Of a DNA stretch of 64,000 bases, positions 44,283-54,800 are shown one piece after another; within the stretch, counting starts at the first letter, position 1, and every line of letters begins with the position of its first letter. This DNA is from UTCHB3 sp964531325 (GTDB lineage Bacteria > Bacteroidota > Ignavibacteria > Ignavibacteriales > Ignavibacteriaceae). A program made the position numbers and the translations under genes. The stretch spans positions 62,001 to 126,000 of the forward strand of contig CAZHCW010000010.1 of NCBI GenBank assembly GCA_964531325.1. The letters run 5' to 3'. Under the pieces are notes generated by a model. The model saw only the letters and a list, made by a program, of their open reading frames with translations. It was not told the DNA's origin and made no database searches.

Positions 44283-46201
44283 TGTATTTGAAGTCAATAA
44301 TCCCGGTAATTGCCGTTTTACTCTCCTTTACGGCTTCGGCTCAATTTGGAGGTGGAGATAAGTTGTCGCTTGAAACAGCCCAGCTTTCCAGAGATATTGT
44401 TAAACCCGGCGATGAGATTAGAATTGCGGTAAAAGCCTCAGTTGATCAGGGATACCATGTAAATTCCAACAAACCGAAAGAAGATTTTTTAATTCCCACT
44501 TCTCTCTCTATCACATCAACAAACGGGATAAAGAACACCGGAATCGTCTATCCAAAATCAAAGGATTACACCTTCGCCTTTTCCGATAAACCTGTCTCGG
44601 TTTTTGAAGGGAATTTTACAATTTTTGCAAAGGTCAGGGTACCCGAAAACTTAAAACCGGGAAATTATAAACTCACACTTACTGTAGAATATCAGGCCTG
44701 TAACGACGAAACCTGTCTGCCTCCAAACTCTGCTACCACCACAGTGACAATTAAGGTTGGGACAAAAGAATCCGTCGTAACAGAGCTTAACGCAGGTCTT
44801 TTTGCCTCCTCAGGATTGGCATATAACGACAAATCCAAGGGTGAAGATGCAATAAAGGATTCAATCAAAAAGGCTGACGCTGAAAAAGATTCACTTGCCA
44901 AACTCGACAGTTTAAAAGCACTCGAGGATTCAGCTTCTTCACAACTTGAATCTTATGATTCAAAAGATTCCGCAGCTGTTTCATCATCAGATGATGGCGA
45001 TATCTCGTCAACCCTCGAAAAAAGTGGTCTGCTTTTTTCACTTTTGTTTGTCTTTTTGGGTGGACTTGCTCTCAACCTGACACCATGTGTTTATCCCCTC
45101 ATCCCTATTACAATAGGATATTTTGGCGGACAGGCAGAAGGCAAAACTTCACGCCTCGCAATGATGGGATTCCTTTATGTAATGGGTATTGCACTAACAT
45201 ACTCCTTGATTGGGGTGATAACTGCACTGACCGGTGGAATTCTTGGATCACTGCTTCAGGAGTGGTATGTACTTGTTCTCATCTCGGGCATTTTTGTGGC
45301 TCTCGCACTTTCACAGTTTGGGTTTTATGAATTTAAACTCCCTGATTCCCTCGTAAATAAAGCAGGTGGAGCAAAAACAGGGCTTTATGGTGCGTTTTTT
45401 ATGGGTCTAACCATGGGAATCGTGGCTGCGCCATGTATTGGACCTTTTGTTTTGGGACTTGTCACTTATGTGGCAAAACTTGGTGATGTCCTCACAGGAT
45501 TCCTCCTCTTCTTTTTCCTTGCAGTGGGTTTGGGTACACCATACTTTGTTCTTGCTCTGTTTTCTGGCAAAATCAAAGCTCTCCCAAGAGCCGGTATGTG
45601 GATGGAAGGAATAAAACATATCTTTGGTGTGATAATGATAGGTATGGCAATCTATTTTGTTTTACCACTTCTGCCAAAAGAATGGTCGGGGTATCTGTTA
45701 CCTGTTTATATTATTATTTCAGTCCCTTACCTCGCAATTTTTGATCCTCTTGATGCCAAAATGAGAGCATTCAGGATATTTAAATATGTTCTCTCTGTTG
45801 TGTTTATAGGACTTGCAGTTTGGTGGTTCCCTGCAAACACTTCCGCTGAAGCAGGAGGCAAGGTAAAATTTGAAGCATATTCTGATTCCACTTTCCAGGC
45901 CGCAAAAGGTCAAAAGAAGATTATTATTGACTTTTATGCCGACTGGTGTATCCCCTGTAAAGAACTTGATGCTATGACATTTGTTGATCCAAATGTGGTA
46001 GCAGCCAGCAAGGATTTTGTCAGCCTTAAAGCGGATTTAACCAAATCGGGTGATGCACTCAGCAAAAAACTTACGACTGATTTTAACATCAAAGGTGTTC
46101 CAACCGTCCTCATCTTCAATGAAAAAGGTGAAGAAGTTTACCGCCTCACAGGATTCGTAAACGGAGAAGAATTCCTGAAACTGATGAAAAAAGCGGAATG
46201 A
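44279..46201 (+). CDS. dsbD: Thiol:disulfide interchange protein DsbD
   Basis: A 640-residue inner-membrane protein that passes electrons from cytoplasmic thioredoxin to periplasmic disulfides. After the signal peptide, an N-terminal immunoglobulin-like domain (residues 22-160) carries the exposed cysteines in ACNDETCLPP. An acidic Asp/Ser-rich spacer follows. The eight-helix core has the redox cysteines in LTPCVYPLIP near 268 and APCIGPFVLG near 384. The C-terminal thioredoxin domain has FYADWCIPCKELD near 550. All six redox cysteines are present. It overlaps nadE by 4 nt and ends at a strong terminator. Confidence 0.94.
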   Translation: MMYLKSIIPVIAVLLSFTASAQFGGGDKLSLETAQLSRDIVKPGDEIRIAVKASVDQGYHVNSNKPKEDFLIPTSLSITSTNGIKNTGIVYPKSKDYTFAFSDKPVSVFEGNFTIFAKVRVPENLKPGNYKLTLTVEYQACNDETCLPPNSATTTVTIKVGTKESVVTELNAGLFASSGLAYNDKSKGEDAIKDSIKKADAEKDSLAKLDSLKALEDSASSQLESYDSKDSAAVSSSDDGDISSTLEKSGLLFSLLFVFLGGLALNLTPCVYPLIPITIGYFGGQAEGKTSRLAMMGFLYVMGIALTYSLIGVITALTGGILGSLLQEWYVLVLISGIFVALALSQFGFYEFKLPDSLVNKAGGAKTGLYGAFFMGLTMGIVAAPCIGPFVLGLVTYVAKLGDVLTGFLLFFFLAVGLGTPYFVLALFSGKIKALPRAGMWMEGIKHIFGVIMIGMAIYFVLPLLPKEWSGYLLPVYIIISVPYLAIFDPLDAKMRAFRIFKYVLSVVFIGLAVWWFPANTSAEAGGKVKFEAYSDSTFQAAKGQKKIIIDFYADWCIPCKELDAMTFVDPNVVAASKDFVSLKADLTKSGDALSKKLTTDFNIKGVPTVLIFNEKGEEVYRLTGFVNGEEFLKLMKKAE

Positions 46202-46209
46202 TTCTCAGG

Positions 46210-46242
46210 TATTAAGTATTAAGTATTAAATATTAAGTATTA
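46210..46242. repeat. 7-nt tandem repeat (TATTAAG)
   Basis: Copies of TATTAAG run at 46210-46216, 46217-46223, 46224-46230 (TATTAAA), 46231-46237 and a partial to 46242. It lies between the dsbD stop and its terminator, so it is transcribed but not translated. Confidence 0.9.
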
Positions 46243-46248
46243 TTTTTC

Positions 46249-46278
46249 AAAGGCTGTCAATAACTGGCAGCCTTTTTT
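46249..46278 (+). terminator. Terminator of nadE-dsbD
   Basis: AAAGGCTGTC (from 46249) pairs with GGCAGCCTTT (46266-46275), including one G-T wobble, around a 7-nt loop, and is followed by TTT. This is a strong intrinsic terminator. Confidence 0.88.
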
Positions 46279-46310
46279 GTTGTATCGATGATATGTGAAT
46301 AGCAATTGTC

Positions 46311-46350
46311 TGAATCAGGATTTACAGGATTTAAGGATTTGCAGGATTAA
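46311..46350. repeat. Degenerate 8-9-nt tandem repeat (AGGATTTAC)
   Basis: The words AGGATTTAC, AGGATTTA, AGGATTTGC and AGGATTA follow each other after a TGAATC lead. No gene covers it. The remaining sequence up to the insertion-sequence end (46351-46484) shows no coding potential that I can support. Confidence 0.8.
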
Positions 46351-46445
46351 AGCCGTAAGAGTGAGGAGAGGTAATCGTCCCGATTGCCCTCTGCAATACG
46401 AATTGATAAATTGGGAACCTCACAAACTTGCTTTCCCGGAGGGAA

Positions 46446-46458
46446 TAAATATTCGTAA
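46446..46458. repeat. 13-bp direct repeat, left copy, flanking the insertion sequence
   Basis: TAAATATTCGTAA is repeated exactly at 48473-48485, immediately outside the right inverted repeat. On the left it is separated from the inverted repeat by 26 bp, so it may be part of a longer, diverged target duplication or of a pre-existing repeat. Confidence 0.75.
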
Positions 46459-46484
46459 CCCATATACAAACCCCAAACCCCCTT

Positions 46485-48472
46485 GAGGCTGTCTCAATAC
46501 ATAAATTCAAATTTTTCGATAAAAGATCGGGATTTATCCATCTTTTCTGAACAATACCTTTGAGATTCAATAAATTTGGGGATTTTGGGTGTGAAGGCAA
46601 AAAATAGATTAAATTATTAAAAAAACACCCATTTTTATGCATATGAAGGGGCTTTTGGGGCTAAAATACTTATTATCATCTTTCTCAGATTGTGAGCAGT
46701 AGCCACCAATCCTATCTCTGTCATCACACCCTTTTTACCTCTGAGTGTGAATCTCCTAATCCCTTTGTTGTGCTTTATGCTACCGAAGACAGGCTCCACA
46801 TCTATCTTCCTCCTGGCATAAAGTTTTCTGCCAAAGTCCGTTTCGAGTAACTCGTCTACCGCACTCCTCTGTTCCCTCCATTCCCTGCTCACTTCAACAA
46901 TCCTGTCCCCCGATTCACCATTACAAACTCCCTGCAGCGGACATGAATCACAATTTTTTGCTTTGTAATATCCCACTTCTCTTTCGTAACCCCCCTTACT
47001 GATACGAGTACCTGTCCTGCATAATTCCATCCTCTGCCCCATCGGACAGACAACATAACCCTCTTTACTGTTGTAATGAAGTGTTTCAGTCGTAAATGGT
47101 CTTTTTAGCGGTTTTCTTCTCCTCAAACGCTCATACATGTTATATTTTACTACTGCTTCAATTCCTGCATTTCTTAAAAATGTAAAATTCTCCTCTGATC
47201 CGTAACCAGCATCTGCAATCAGATAGTCAGGACTCTTCCCGTATTCCTCCTGAATTCCCCTTATCATATCAGGTAGCGTCTTTGAGTCAGTAGGATTGGG
47301 GAAAACACCATAACTGACTATAATCTGATTGTTTGTTGCGATTTCAAGATTATATCCGGGCTTAAATTCTCTGTTATTCAGACCGTCTTCTTTCATTCGC
47401 ATAAATGTTGCATCATGGTCTGTCTTGCTGTATGAGTTCCTGCCGGAGAGTATCTTCTCCTGCTCCTGATACCTCAAGAGTCTCTCAGGCCACTCCTTAG
47501 CGGCTCGAATCATCTTTTTTTTTAGAGGTTTCGATTCCTCGTCAAGACTATCAGCAAGAGTCTTATTTATCTTCTCTATTGTTTCTTTGAGCTTCTCCGG
47601 TTCCAATTCACTGTACTCAAAGGGAAACTCTTCTTTCTCTTCCACTGCAGTCTGTTTCTGGATGTAATCCCAAACATTCTTAAGCTGTGCCTTCATCTTA
47701 ATCTTGTTTGTCTTGATCGAATTACCCCATACAACGGTATATTTGTTTGCGTTAGCCTCTATCTTTGTACCATCCAGGTACAACTCCTTTATGCTGACAA
47801 TATTATGTTCAATGAGTAACTCGACCAACTGAATGAACAGTCCCTTGAGCGTCTCTCCCAATTTGTTCTTTCGAAATCTGTTTATCGTGTTATGATCAGG
47901 TTGCTGCATTCCGCTAATCCACATATAATGAATATTTTCCTTCAAAGCGGCTTCTATATCACGACTTGTGTAAGTATTGTTGAGATAGGCATACATGATT
48001 ACCTTTACAAGCATCACAGGATTATAGCTGGAAGTTCCTCCACCGGGATAGCGGTCATACAGGGATTTGTAGCTCATAGTATCAAGAACTTCGTTTACAA
48101 TACGAACAGGATGATTCTCAGGAATCATATCCTCAATCGAGGGAGGAAACAGAAACATCTGATGCTGATCGTAGGGCTTAAAAGCGGGTGTTTTTGGTGT
48201 TTTTTTCATATGTAAATATATGAAAAACTGACCGAAAATTAAAGGGAAAAATTTAGTTAACCACCATAAATAACAATAAGTTATAGAAATTAAAACAGGG
48301 GTTTAGCCGGTCAATTTTCAGGCGGAAAAAGTATCAATTAATTACGGGGTGAACCGGTGATGTGGAATAGTACAAGCCAGTTAGAAATAAAAATATATTC
48401 GGGCTAAGTAAGTTATTCACCCTCAGAAATTGAAAAATTCGTAAAACAGAGACCTACTTTTGAGACAACCTC
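46485..48472 (-). mobile_element. IS1182-family insertion sequence
   Basis: A 1988-bp element bounded by imperfect terminal inverted repeats: GAGGCTGTCTCAA at 46485-46497 and, on the other strand, GAGGTTGTCTCAA at 48460-48472 (12 of 13 match). It contains one intact transposase gene on the minus strand with about 150 bp beyond its stop and 263 bp ahead of its start. The transposase frame is undamaged, so the element may still be active. It separates the nadE-dsbD unit from the type I restriction operon. Confidence 0.88.
46635..48209 (-). CDS. IS1182-family transposase
   Basis: A 524-residue DDE transposase. The N-terminal helix-turn-helix region has FLFPPSIEDMIPENHPVR near residue 14 and YTSRDIEAALKENIHYMWI near 80. 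The catalytic residues fit the first Asp in LYLDGTKIEANANK near 143, the second in LIADAGYGSEEN near 335, and a Glu in DVEPVFGSIKHNKG near 483. A Cys cluster (NCDSCPLQGVC) near 425 is usual in this family. No frameshift or stop is seen. It is the sole gene of the element. Confidence 0.94.
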   Translation of the reverse strand: MKKTPKTPAFKPYDQHQMFLFPPSIEDMIPENHPVRIVNEVLDTMSYKSLYDRYPGGGTSSYNPVMLVKVIMYAYLNNTYTSRDIEAALKENIHYMWISGMQQPDHNTINRFRKNKLGETLKGLFIQLVELLIEHNIVSIKELYLDGTKIEANANKYTVVWGNSIKTNKIKMKAQLKNVWDYIQKQTAVEEKEEFPFEYSELEPEKLKETIEKINKTLADSLDEESKPLKKKMIRAAKEWPERLLRYQEQEKILSGRNSYSKTDHDATFMRMKEDGLNNREFKPGYNLEIATNNQIIVSYGVFPNPTDSKTLPDMIRGIQEEYGKSPDYLIADAGYGSEENFTFLRNAGIEAVVKYNMYERLRRRKPLKRPFTTETLHYNSKEGYVVCPMGQRMELCRTGTRISKGGYEREVGYYKAKNCDSCPLQGVCNGESGDRIVEVSREWREQRSAVDELLETDFGRKLYARRKIDVEPVFGSIKHNKGIRRFTLRGKKGVMTEIGLVATAHNLRKMIISILAPKAPSYA

Positions 48473-48485
48473 TAAATATTCGTAA
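48473..48485. repeat. 13-bp direct repeat, right copy, abutting the insertion sequence
   Basis: TAAATATTCGTAA follows directly after the right inverted repeat and matches 46446-46458 exactly. The intergenic remainder to hsdM (48486-48601) holds only AT-rich sequence and presumably the restriction operon's promoter. Confidence 0.75.
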
Positions 48486-48601
48486 AAAAATACACCACCT
48501 CGAATCCACAAAAATCCTCTAAATCTGTCTCTTTTCGCTTGTAATTTGCTATAACTTTCGTATTTTTCAGATCATCATCAAATTGAATAAAAATTGGAAT
48601 T

Positions 48602-50689
48602 ATGCAAAGGCCTCAGTTAAAAAAAATAGAATCCGACCTCTGGAGTGCTGCAGATCAACTGCGCGCAAACAGCAAACTTACAGCAAGTGAATACTCAATG
48701 CCCGTTCTCGGGTTAATCTTCCTTAGACATGCCCATAATCGTTTCCTTCTTGTCGAACAACAAATAAATAAAGATCGCCCCTCCCATCCCCAACGCGGTG
48801 TTTTACCCGTTTCAAAAAGTGACTACATATCCAAAAATGCTCTTTACTTGCCGGAAGAATCACGCTTTGATTATCTGGAAAAACTTCCCGAAGGAACCGC
48901 CCTTGGTGAGAAAATTACTCGTGCAATGAAGCTTATCGAAGACGAAAATGAGAATCTTAAAGGGGTGTTGCCAACTAACTACGAAAAATTTTCAGACGAC
49001 CTTCTCCGGGAACTTATCCGGAAATTTAGCAGCGAAGAAATTAAAAATGCAAAAGGCGATGTATTTGGCAGAATTTACGAATACTTTCTAAATAATTTTG
49101 CAATGACTGGTGCTCAGGAGGGTGGTGAATTCTTCACTCCACTATCTCTTGTCCAAACTATTGTAAATGTTATTGAACCCAATCATGGGATAATCTTTGA
49201 CCCGGCTTGTGGCAGTGCCGGAATGTTTGTGCAATCAGGTCATTTTATTGAAGAGGCCGGGTTAAAACCGGAAAAGAGTGTAACATTTTTTGGGCAGGAA
49301 AAAACAGAAACCAATACCCGTCTCGCAAAGATGAACATGGCGGTTCATGGACTTGAAGCGAAAATTGTGGAAGGTAATTCCTTCTACGAAGATAAACATA
49401 ACCTAGTAGGTAAATGCGATTTTGTAATGGCTAACCCTCCTTTTAATGTGGATAGTGTGGATAAAGACAAGGATTCTGTCAAAAATGATACAAGACTTCC
49501 CTTCGGTCTGCCCAAAAATGATAATGCAAACTATCTCTGGATTCAATATTTCTATAGTTATCTCAATGAAAGTGGTCGCGCTGGATTTGTTATGGCTTCA
49601 AGTGCCAGTGATGCAGGACATTCTGAAAAAGAAATCAGGAAACAAATTGTTGAAACAGGTACCGTTGATGTGATGATTGCAATTGGCACCAACTTCTTTT
49701 ATACCCGCACACTCCCCTGTACTCTTTGGTTCTTTGACCGCAATAAAGAAAAAGATGAAGCTCTCAAAGACAGAACTCTAATGCTGGATGTTAGAAACAT
49801 CTATAGGGTTGTCACCAGAAAAATTAATGATTTTTCTCCGGAACAATCAAGCAATATTAAGGCAATTGTTGGGCTCTATAGAGGAGATTCTGATACATTT
49901 TTAACAACGGTGCAATCCTACTTTCAGTCATTGAAGCAATTTCTAATTGAAATTAGTGTCAATAGTTCCGGTTTTATAGAGCTTTTCTCTTCGTTTTATG
50001 ATCAACTTAAACCTCATTGTGAGGTAAACATTCTTTTTGCCAAAGAATTTAAGGCATTGCAGAAAGTTTCGTTACAAACCGAAGTTACCACTTTAATTGA
50101 TAGCCTCAAAGGGATTAATTCCGAAAATTTAGACTCTAAACTTGATAATAACTCTCTAAATATTCACTTGCATGAAGAATTTAGGCGGTATTCAACTCTT
50201 GTTTCCAAAGCACTAAACCTAAAGCATAATATAAATGAGAATGTAAAAGTCATTTTGTTGTTATCTGAGTCTATTCAAAAAGAGGTTAAACTAAACAATG
50301 GCAAAAATGGATTCATCCCGGGTGATTGGAAAGTATCGGAAATCAAAAAGAAGTGTAGTGAAATTGAATTAAACAAAAACATTCTTTTTGAGTCAATGAA
50401 GCTTGCAAAATATTTCCTTTATGAAATCAAATGGTTACAATCAAAATTCCCCGAAGCGGTTTACAATGATGTCTCAGGATTGTGTAAAGTTGTGACTATC
50501 GAGGAAATTAGCGCTAATGATTACAGTCTGACCCCCGGCAGATATGTCGGAGTGGCTACAAAAGAAGAAGATGATTTCGACTATGCGGAAAAACTTAAAG
50601 CCATCCATTTTGAATTGTCAGCCCTAAATGAAGAAGCCTCCAAATTGGCTGAAATCATCTCTAAAAATTTTGAGGATTTGGGGCTATGA
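48602..50689 (+). CDS. hsdM: Type I restriction-modification system, DNA methyltransferase subunit, with a large insertion
   Basis: The adenine-N6 methylase subunit, 695 residues. The N-terminal helical domain (LRANSKLTASEYSMPVLGLI) is followed by the methylase core: the SAM site FDPACGSAGMF near residue 200, catalytic ANPPF near 279, and GRAGFVMASSA near 325. Core sequence stops at IVGLYRGD (about residue 425). The family's usual continuation, YNDVSGLCKVVTIEEI and SLTPGRYVGV, resumes only at about 620-650, so roughly 190 mainly helical residues are inserted where related proteins usually have a short linker. It overlaps hsdS by 4 nt. The locus sits beside an insertion sequence, suggesting acquisition by transfer. 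Confidence 0.93.
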   Translation: MQRPQLKKIESDLWSAADQLRANSKLTASEYSMPVLGLIFLRHAHNRFLLVEQQINKDRPSHPQRGVLPVSKSDYISKNALYLPEESRFDYLEKLPEGTALGEKITRAMKLIEDENENLKGVLPTNYEKFSDDLLRELIRKFSSEEIKNAKGDVFGRIYEYFLNNFAMTGAQEGGEFFTPLSLVQTIVNVIEPNHGIIFDPACGSAGMFVQSGHFIEEAGLKPEKSVTFFGQEKTETNTRLAKMNMAVHGLEAKIVEGNSFYEDKHNLVGKCDFVMANPPFNVDSVDKDKDSVKNDTRLPFGLPKNDNANYLWIQYFYSYLNESGRAGFVMASSASDAGHSEKEIRKQIVETGTVDVMIAIGTNFFYTRTLPCTLWFFDRNKEKDEALKDRTLMLDVRNIYRVVTRKINDFSPEQSSNIKAIVGLYRGDSDTFLTTVQSYFQSLKQFLIEISVNSSGFIELFSSFYDQLKPHCEVNILFAKEFKALQKVSLQTEVTTLIDSLKGINSENLDSKLDNNSLNIHLHEEFRRYSTLVSKALNLKHNINENVKVILLLSESIQKEVKLNNGKNGFIPGDWKVSEIKKKCSEIELNKNILFESMKLAKYFLYEIKWLQSKFPEAVYNDVSGLCKVVTIEEISANDYSLTPGRYVGVATKEEDDFDYAEKLKAIHFELSALNEEASKLAEIISKNFEDLGL

Positions 50690-51831
50690 ATTCGACAGAA
50701 ATTTCTTTAGAGGATTTTGTCTCATTTCAACGGGGATTTGATCTTCCAAAAAAGGATTTTATCGAAGGAGATTATCCTGTTGTTGGATCGACATCAATTC
50801 TTGGTTACCACAATGTTTATAAAGTAAAAGGTCCCGGATTAGTCACAGGTAGATCTGGTACTCTTGGTAATTTTCAATATATTGTTTCTGATTTTTGGCC
50901 TCATAATACAACTCTTTGGGTGAAAAACTTTAAGGGCAATAACTCTCGATTTGTCTATTATTACTTATTGACAATTAACCTTGCAAAATTTAATAGCGGT
51001 GGCGCAGTTCCAACATTAAACAGAAACTTAATCAAGAATTATCGTGTAAAGAAATTTTCGCTTGAAAAGCAACAAAAAATCGTCTCAATCCTATCATCTT
51101 ATGATGACCTTATAGAAAACAACTTGAAACGAATAAAATTGCTTGAAGAATCGGCACAAATGATTTATAAGGAGCAATTCGGCGATTTCTTACTCTCTGA
51201 CGACAGCATAAAACAACTTCCAAAAGGTTTTTCCATTAAATTATTGGGGGAAATCAGTGCTAAGTTGGAATCAGGATCAAGGCCAAAAGGTGGGATTGAT
51301 AAAAAATTGCGATCTGGTGTCCCAAGCATTGGCGCGGAAAATGTAATTGGATTAGGTAAATATAATTACCAGGCAGAGAAAATGATTCCAGAACCATTTT
51401 TTGCAAAAATGAAGAATGGTGTAATTGAGGATCGTGATATTCTAATATATAAAGACGGAGCTTATATAGGAAAAACATCCCTCTTTCAGGATGATTTTCC
51501 TTATACCAAGTGTTGTGTAAATGAGCATGTCTTTTTGGTACATTGTTCAAATAGATTGCATCAGTATTTTCTTTTTTTAACATTGAACCATCCGCTATAC
51601 TACAAAAAGATGCAAAATTTAAATGCAAACTCTGCACAACCTGGGATCAACCAAGCAGCCGTCAAATCCCTCAGTTTGATTTGGCCTGATGAGAAGACGA
51701 TTATAAGTTTTAATCATAAAATTGAATCAATGATTAGTTTAATTTTCAACCTGGCAAAACAAAATCGATTATTACAGCAAGCCCGAGACTTACTGCTTCC
51801 AAAACTGATGACCGGAGAGATAGAGGTTTAA
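50686..51831 (+). CDS. hsdS: Type I restriction-modification system, specificity subunit
   Basis: A 381-residue DNA-recognition subunit. It has two target-recognition domains (residues of about 1-125 and 180-325), each followed by a conserved helical spacer: LEKQQKIVSILSSYDDLIEN near 127 and a second near 340. It ends in ARDLLLPKLMTGEIEV, typical for HsdS. The two half-domains will each read one half of a bipartite site; the site cannot be predicted. ATGA overlap with hsdM and a 3-bp gap to hsdR show one operon. No truncation is visible. Confidence 0.93.
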   Translation: MNSTEISLEDFVSFQRGFDLPKKDFIEGDYPVVGSTSILGYHNVYKVKGPGLVTGRSGTLGNFQYIVSDFWPHNTTLWVKNFKGNNSRFVYYYLLTINLAKFNSGGAVPTLNRNLIKNYRVKKFSLEKQQKIVSILSSYDDLIENNLKRIKLLEESAQMIYKEQFGDFLLSDDSIKQLPKGFSIKLLGEISAKLESGSRPKGGIDKKLRSGVPSIGAENVIGLGKYNYQAEKMIPEPFFAKMKNGVIEDRDILIYKDGAYIGKTSLFQDDFPYTKCCVNEHVFLVHCSNRLHQYFLFLTLNHPLYYKKMQNLNANSAQPGINQAAVKSLSLIWPDEKTIISFNHKIESMISLIFNLAKQNRLLQQARDLLLPKLMTGEIEV

Positions 51832-51834
51832 TAT

Positions 51835-54800
51835 ATGTCTTACGAATACTCAGAAGATAATTTAGTAGAAGAAACTGCTCATGATTTGTTTTATAACAAA
51901 CTTGGCTGGGATATTGCTATCGCCTATAACAACGAGACTTTTGGAGTACACAGCACTTATGGCAGAAAAAATAAAAAACAGGTTGTTCTTGAAAAAACCT
52001 TTCTTGAGAAATTAAAGGAGTTTAATCCCGGTCTTCCCGATCAAGCTTACAACAATGCACTTGAACAAATTCTCTTTGATTCCACCACCAAATCAATTAT
52101 TGATTTAAACCGCGAAAAGTACAACCTTATCAGGGATGGAATACCTGTAAGCTATACAGATTCTAAAGGTAAAAAGATTACCGACCGAAAATTGAAAATA
52201 ATTGATTTTCAGGATCCACTTAAAAACAATTTCCATGCAATCCGTCAACTTTGGATTGAGGGCAGATCAGGAAGACTTCGCCGACCCGATATAATTGGAT
52301 TTGTGAATGGAATTCCCCTGCTATTTATCGAGTTGAAGGCAGTTCACCAGCAACTTGAATCTGCATGGAGCGGAAATCTTTCAGACTACAAAGATGTGAT
52401 ACCCAAGCTTTTCCATTACAATGCCTTCATTATCCTGAGTAATGGTATTCAGGGTAAAATTGGTTCGGTTACAGGTCATTTCCGTCATTTTCATGAGTGG
52501 AAAAGAATAAATGAAGAAGATGAAGGGATTGTTGGGCTCGACAGAATTATATTGGGGATATGTGACAAAAAGAGGTTTCTTGATCTCTTTGAGAATTTTA
52601 TCGTTTTTGACGAATCAACGGGAAAACAACTTAAAATAATTGCAAAAAATCATCAGTTTATAGGTGTAAACAGAACGCTTGATGCTTTTAAAGAAAAAAA
52701 CGATCTATATAATATCGGAAGAATCGAAAAAGAATCGAAACAAAAACTTGGAGTGTTTTGGCATACTCAGGGAAGTGGGAAATCCTACTCGATGCTTTTT
52801 CTCTGCCAAAAATTACACAGAAAATTTTCAGAGTCTTTTACATTTCTAATTGTCACGGATAGAAACGAACTTGAAAATCAGATTTATGGAACCTTCACAG
52901 GTTCAGGGGCTATTTCCAAATCCCTTGGTGCGGGAATAACCTCAATCCGGGCAGAAAGTGGTGAACACCTCAAGGAACTGTTGAAACAAAATCACCGATA
53001 TATTTTCTCCCTTATACATAAATTTAATTTCGAGGGAGTGATATCAGAGCGAAGCAATATAATTGTGGTATCCGATGAGGCTCATCGAACGCAAGGTGGC
53101 ATTCTGGCTCTTAATCTTAGAAATGCTCTCCCAAATGCTTCATTCATCGGATTCACAGGCACTCCACTTTTTAAACATGATGAAATTACAAAACGAATTT
53201 TTGGTGAGTATGTCTCCAAATACGATTTCAGACGAAGTGTTATAGATGGGGCAACCGTTCCGCTTTATTATGAGAATCGTGGAGAACTTCTCGGAATAAG
53301 TAATCCTGACATTGCAGAGCAGATGCAGGAGTTAATTGATTCTGAAGATGATCTTAATATCAATGAAAGGTCAAAAATAGAAAACCTATTCCAGAGAGAA
53401 TATCCTGTCCTCACTGCCAACAAACGGCTCGATGCAGTTGCAAAAGATGTGGTTAATCACTTCTTCAAACGGGGTTACAAAGGCAAGGGTATGTTTATCA
53501 GTATCGATAAAGTTACCGCCGTGAAAATGTATAACCTGATAATGAAGTACAAGGCAAAATATGAAGTTGATTTCGAAAAGGGCATTAAAAAAGGTATTTA
53601 CGAGGATCAAGAGGAACTTGAGAAGACACGGGAACTAAAGTGGATAAGGGAAACTGAAATTTGTGTAGTTGTAAGCGGTGAACAAAATGAAGTTGGTAAA
53701 TTTGAATCACTTGGACTTGATATCGATTTTCATCGGGAAAAAATGAATTTTCGGGATCTCGAAACGGAATTTAAGGACCCTGACAATCCGTTCAGATTTG
53801 TGATTGTGTGTGCAATGTGGATTACCGGATTTGATGTCCCTTCTCTATCAACCCTTTACATCGATAAACCATTAAAAGCTCATACCCTGATGCAAACAAT
53901 TGCAAGAGCAAACAGAATTAACGAGGGTAAAGAGAACGGGTTAATTGTTGACTACATAGAGACTTATAAAGATTTACTTAAAGCGCTCTCTGTGTATGGC
54001 GAGGGCGATAACGGAGGAGGAGGTACTGGTGGTCCTCCGGTAAAACCAAAAGAGGTTCAATTAGAAGAGTTAAAACTCGCTATCGACAGTTTGAAACAAT
54101 ATCTTAACGGACTCGGTTTTGAGTTAAATCTCCTGACAGGTGAAAAAAACAAATTAGTTAAGACCAGATTGGTAGCAGATGCCATCAATTGCATCAATGA
54201 GAATGATAAATCCAGGAAAAGATTTATGTTTCTTGCCCGGGATGTTTTTCAGAAGTTTCATGCTATAATGCCCGACAACCGTTTAGGTGCAATTAAACCT
54301 GATCGGGATGCAATAGATGCAATCTACAAAACAATTGAAAATGATGTACAATCAGCAGATGTTTCAGAATTGATGGGTAAAATTCAATCTATTGTTGATT
54401 CCGCGATTGTTTCTATTGTGCGGGAAGAAAATGAAGAGAAGAGCAATCCTGTCGATCTTAGCAGTCTCAATTTTGAAACTCTAAAAAAAATGTTTTCCTC
54501 TTCGGAACATAAAAACAGCATTATCTTTGCTCTAAAAGAGAAAATTAAAAACAAACTTGATGAGATGATAAATCAAAATCCTCTACGAGTAGATTATTTT
54601 AAAAAATATCAGGAAATTATTGCCAAGTATAATGATGGCAAATCTGCTATGGCGATTGAAGAAGCATTTCGTTTGCTTCTTGAGCAAATAGATGATATGA
54701 CTTTTGAAGAAGTGAGGATAAAGCGTGAAGGACTTTCCGAAGAGCAGGGTGCAATTTTCGACATTCTAAGGAAACCGAAACTGAACAATCAGGATAAAAT

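Noticed and set aside
46295..46486. 63-codon frame between the dsbD terminator and the insertion sequence
   Set aside because: It begins inside the AGGATTTAC repeat array, has no ribosome site and ends at the insertion-sequence end; no family is recognised.
48210..48459. A second, small gene in the right part of the insertion sequence
   Set aside because: No frame of useful length with a start and ribosome site; it is the non-coding end region of the element.
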